DNA from: Thermohalobaculum sp963721105
Lineage (GTDB): Bacteria; Pseudomonadota; Alphaproteobacteria; Rhodobacterales; Rhodobacteraceae
Assembly: GCA_963721105.1 (NCBI GenBank)
Contig: CAVRHY010000017.1
Location: 186,001 to 250,000, forward strand
Direction of reading: 5' to 3'
Length of the DNA: 64,000 bases
The notes beneath the pieces are model-generated. The model did not search any database. It was not told the origin of the DNA and worked only from the letters and a program-made list of their open reading frames with translations. Of the stretch, positions 63,443 to 64,000 are shown one piece after another. The position numbers and the translations under genes were made by a program. Within the stretch, counting starts at the first letter, position 1; each line of letters begins with the position of its first letter.

Positions 63443-64000
63443 TCACTCCAAAAGGCTCGCCCACTGGCCGCCGCCCTTGGCGACGTCCGAGAAGCGCCGG
63501 CCCCAGATCAGCCCGCCATCGACGACCAAGTCCTCGCCGTTTACGAAGCTGGCCTCGTCGCTGGCGAGATAGAGCGTAGCGTTCGCGATGTCCTCGGGCA
63601 GGCCGGCGCGCGGGATCGCCTGCATCTTCGCGAGCACCGCCTTGGTCTTTTCGGCCGCCCGGTCGGCGGCCTCGGCGTCCAGCCCCATCGCCTTGCCGAA
63701 GATGCCCGTCGCGATGCCGCCCGGCGAGACGCAGTTGACGCGCACCCCGTCTTCGCCCAGCTCCATCGCCGCCAGCCGCGTCAGGTGGATGACGGCTGCC
63801 TTGGCGACGCCGTAGATCAGCGAGGTCGAGTAGCCGGCCCTGTGCCCGGCCACCGAGCCGATGTTGACGATGCTGCCGCGCCCGGCCGCGCGCATCGATG
63901 GCGCCGCGTGCTTGATATGCGCCAGCGCGCCCCGGACATGCACCTGCATCGTGCGGTCGAAGCCGTCGAGCGGCAGCTCCTCGATGCGCCCGCGCGGCGC
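63443..64000 (-). CDS. Short-chain dehydrogenase/reductase (C-terminal part)
   Basis: NAD(P)-dependent SDR whose N-terminus, including the cofactor Gly motif, lies beyond position 64000. The catalytic Ser in SIVNIGSVAGHRAGYS and the Tyr/Lys pair in LIYGVAKAAVIHLTRLAAME are present, followed by VRVNCVSPGGIATGIFGKAM and the C-terminal GEDLVVDGGLIWG typical of classical SDRs. It lies upstream of the FMO-like gene in the same direction. Confidence 0.9.
   Translation of the reverse strand, partial: APRGRIEELPLDGFDRTMQVHVRGALAHIKHAAPSMRAAGRGSIVNIGSVAGHRAGYSTSLIYGVAKAAVIHLTRLAAMELGEDGVRVNCVSPGGIATGIFGKAMGLDAEAADRAAEKTKAVLAKMQAIPRAGLPEDIANATLYLASDEASFVNGEDLVVDGGLIWGRRFSDVAKGGGQWASLLE

Overview
The window is GC-rich (roughly two thirds or more G+C by eye) and reads as chromosomal DNA of an alphaproteobacterium. 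The main evidence is the block ruvC-ruvA-ruvB / ybgC-tolQ-tolR-tolA-tolB-pal-cpoB-tilS-ftsH, whose order is characteristic of Alphaproteobacteria. A Caulobacter-style Flp/Tad (Cpa) pilus locus, TRAP transport genes and DUF2927 lipoproteins fit the same class. I cannot place it below class level; Rhodospirillales-like or Rhodobacterales-like are both possible.

Layout. 1-1,488 (minus): the N-terminus of a branched-chain amino-acid type ABC binding protein and a frameshifted SMP-30/gluconolactonase gene. 1,730-5,600: an insertion-sequence cluster, in which an IS5-family element is interrupted near its start codon by an IS3-family element and followed by an IS630-family element with a frameshift-dependent transposase. 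5,638-15,265 (minus): a Tad pilus locus running flp, cpaB, tadG-like, tadE, tadE/F-like, cpaE, cpaF, tadB, tadC, with cpaA (prepilin peptidase) just upstream. It has no secretin (CpaC) or CpaD gene, and both tadC and the tadG-like gene are split by frameshifts. A LuxR-type regulator and a tRNA-Met follow. 17,038-20,268 (plus): a ThDP-dependent acetolactate-synthase-like enzyme and an aldehyde dehydrogenase. 20,621-27,335 (minus): two tandem trkH genes, a UvrD/PcrA helicase and an Old Yellow Enzyme. 27,573-32,006: msrA (frameshifted), a second large stand-alone TadG-like gene, prmA and a small protein with two DUF1127 motifs.

32,230-48,809 (plus): recombination (ruvCAB), envelope (ybgC, tolQRAB-pal-cpoB), tilS and ftsH. 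Between ruvB and ybgC sit two badly frameshifted genes: a beta-helix-repeat membrane protein and a kinase/class-III aminotransferase fusion. tolA also carries a frameshift. 48,940-56,295: a paraoxonase-like lactonase/esterase, then a minus-strand UxaA dehydratase plus DctM/DctQ/DctP TRAP transporter operon for a sugar acid or similar organic acid, and an SRAP (HMCES/YedK) DNA-protein crosslink protein. 56,665-61,580 (plus): three consecutive divergent DUF2927 paralogues followed by an SPFH-GYF protein and a zinc-ribbon membrane protein, the best candidate here for an undescribed multi-gene envelope system. The window ends with a flavin monooxygenase and a partial SDR on the minus strand.

Two themes run across the window. 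First, at least eight otherwise conserved genes are broken by small indels, including tolA; this could be gene decay in some places but is probably assembly error in others. Second, a roughly 75-bp intergenic repeat built of GTTCGGCAAY units occurs twice, in the same orientation, each time between converging genes.
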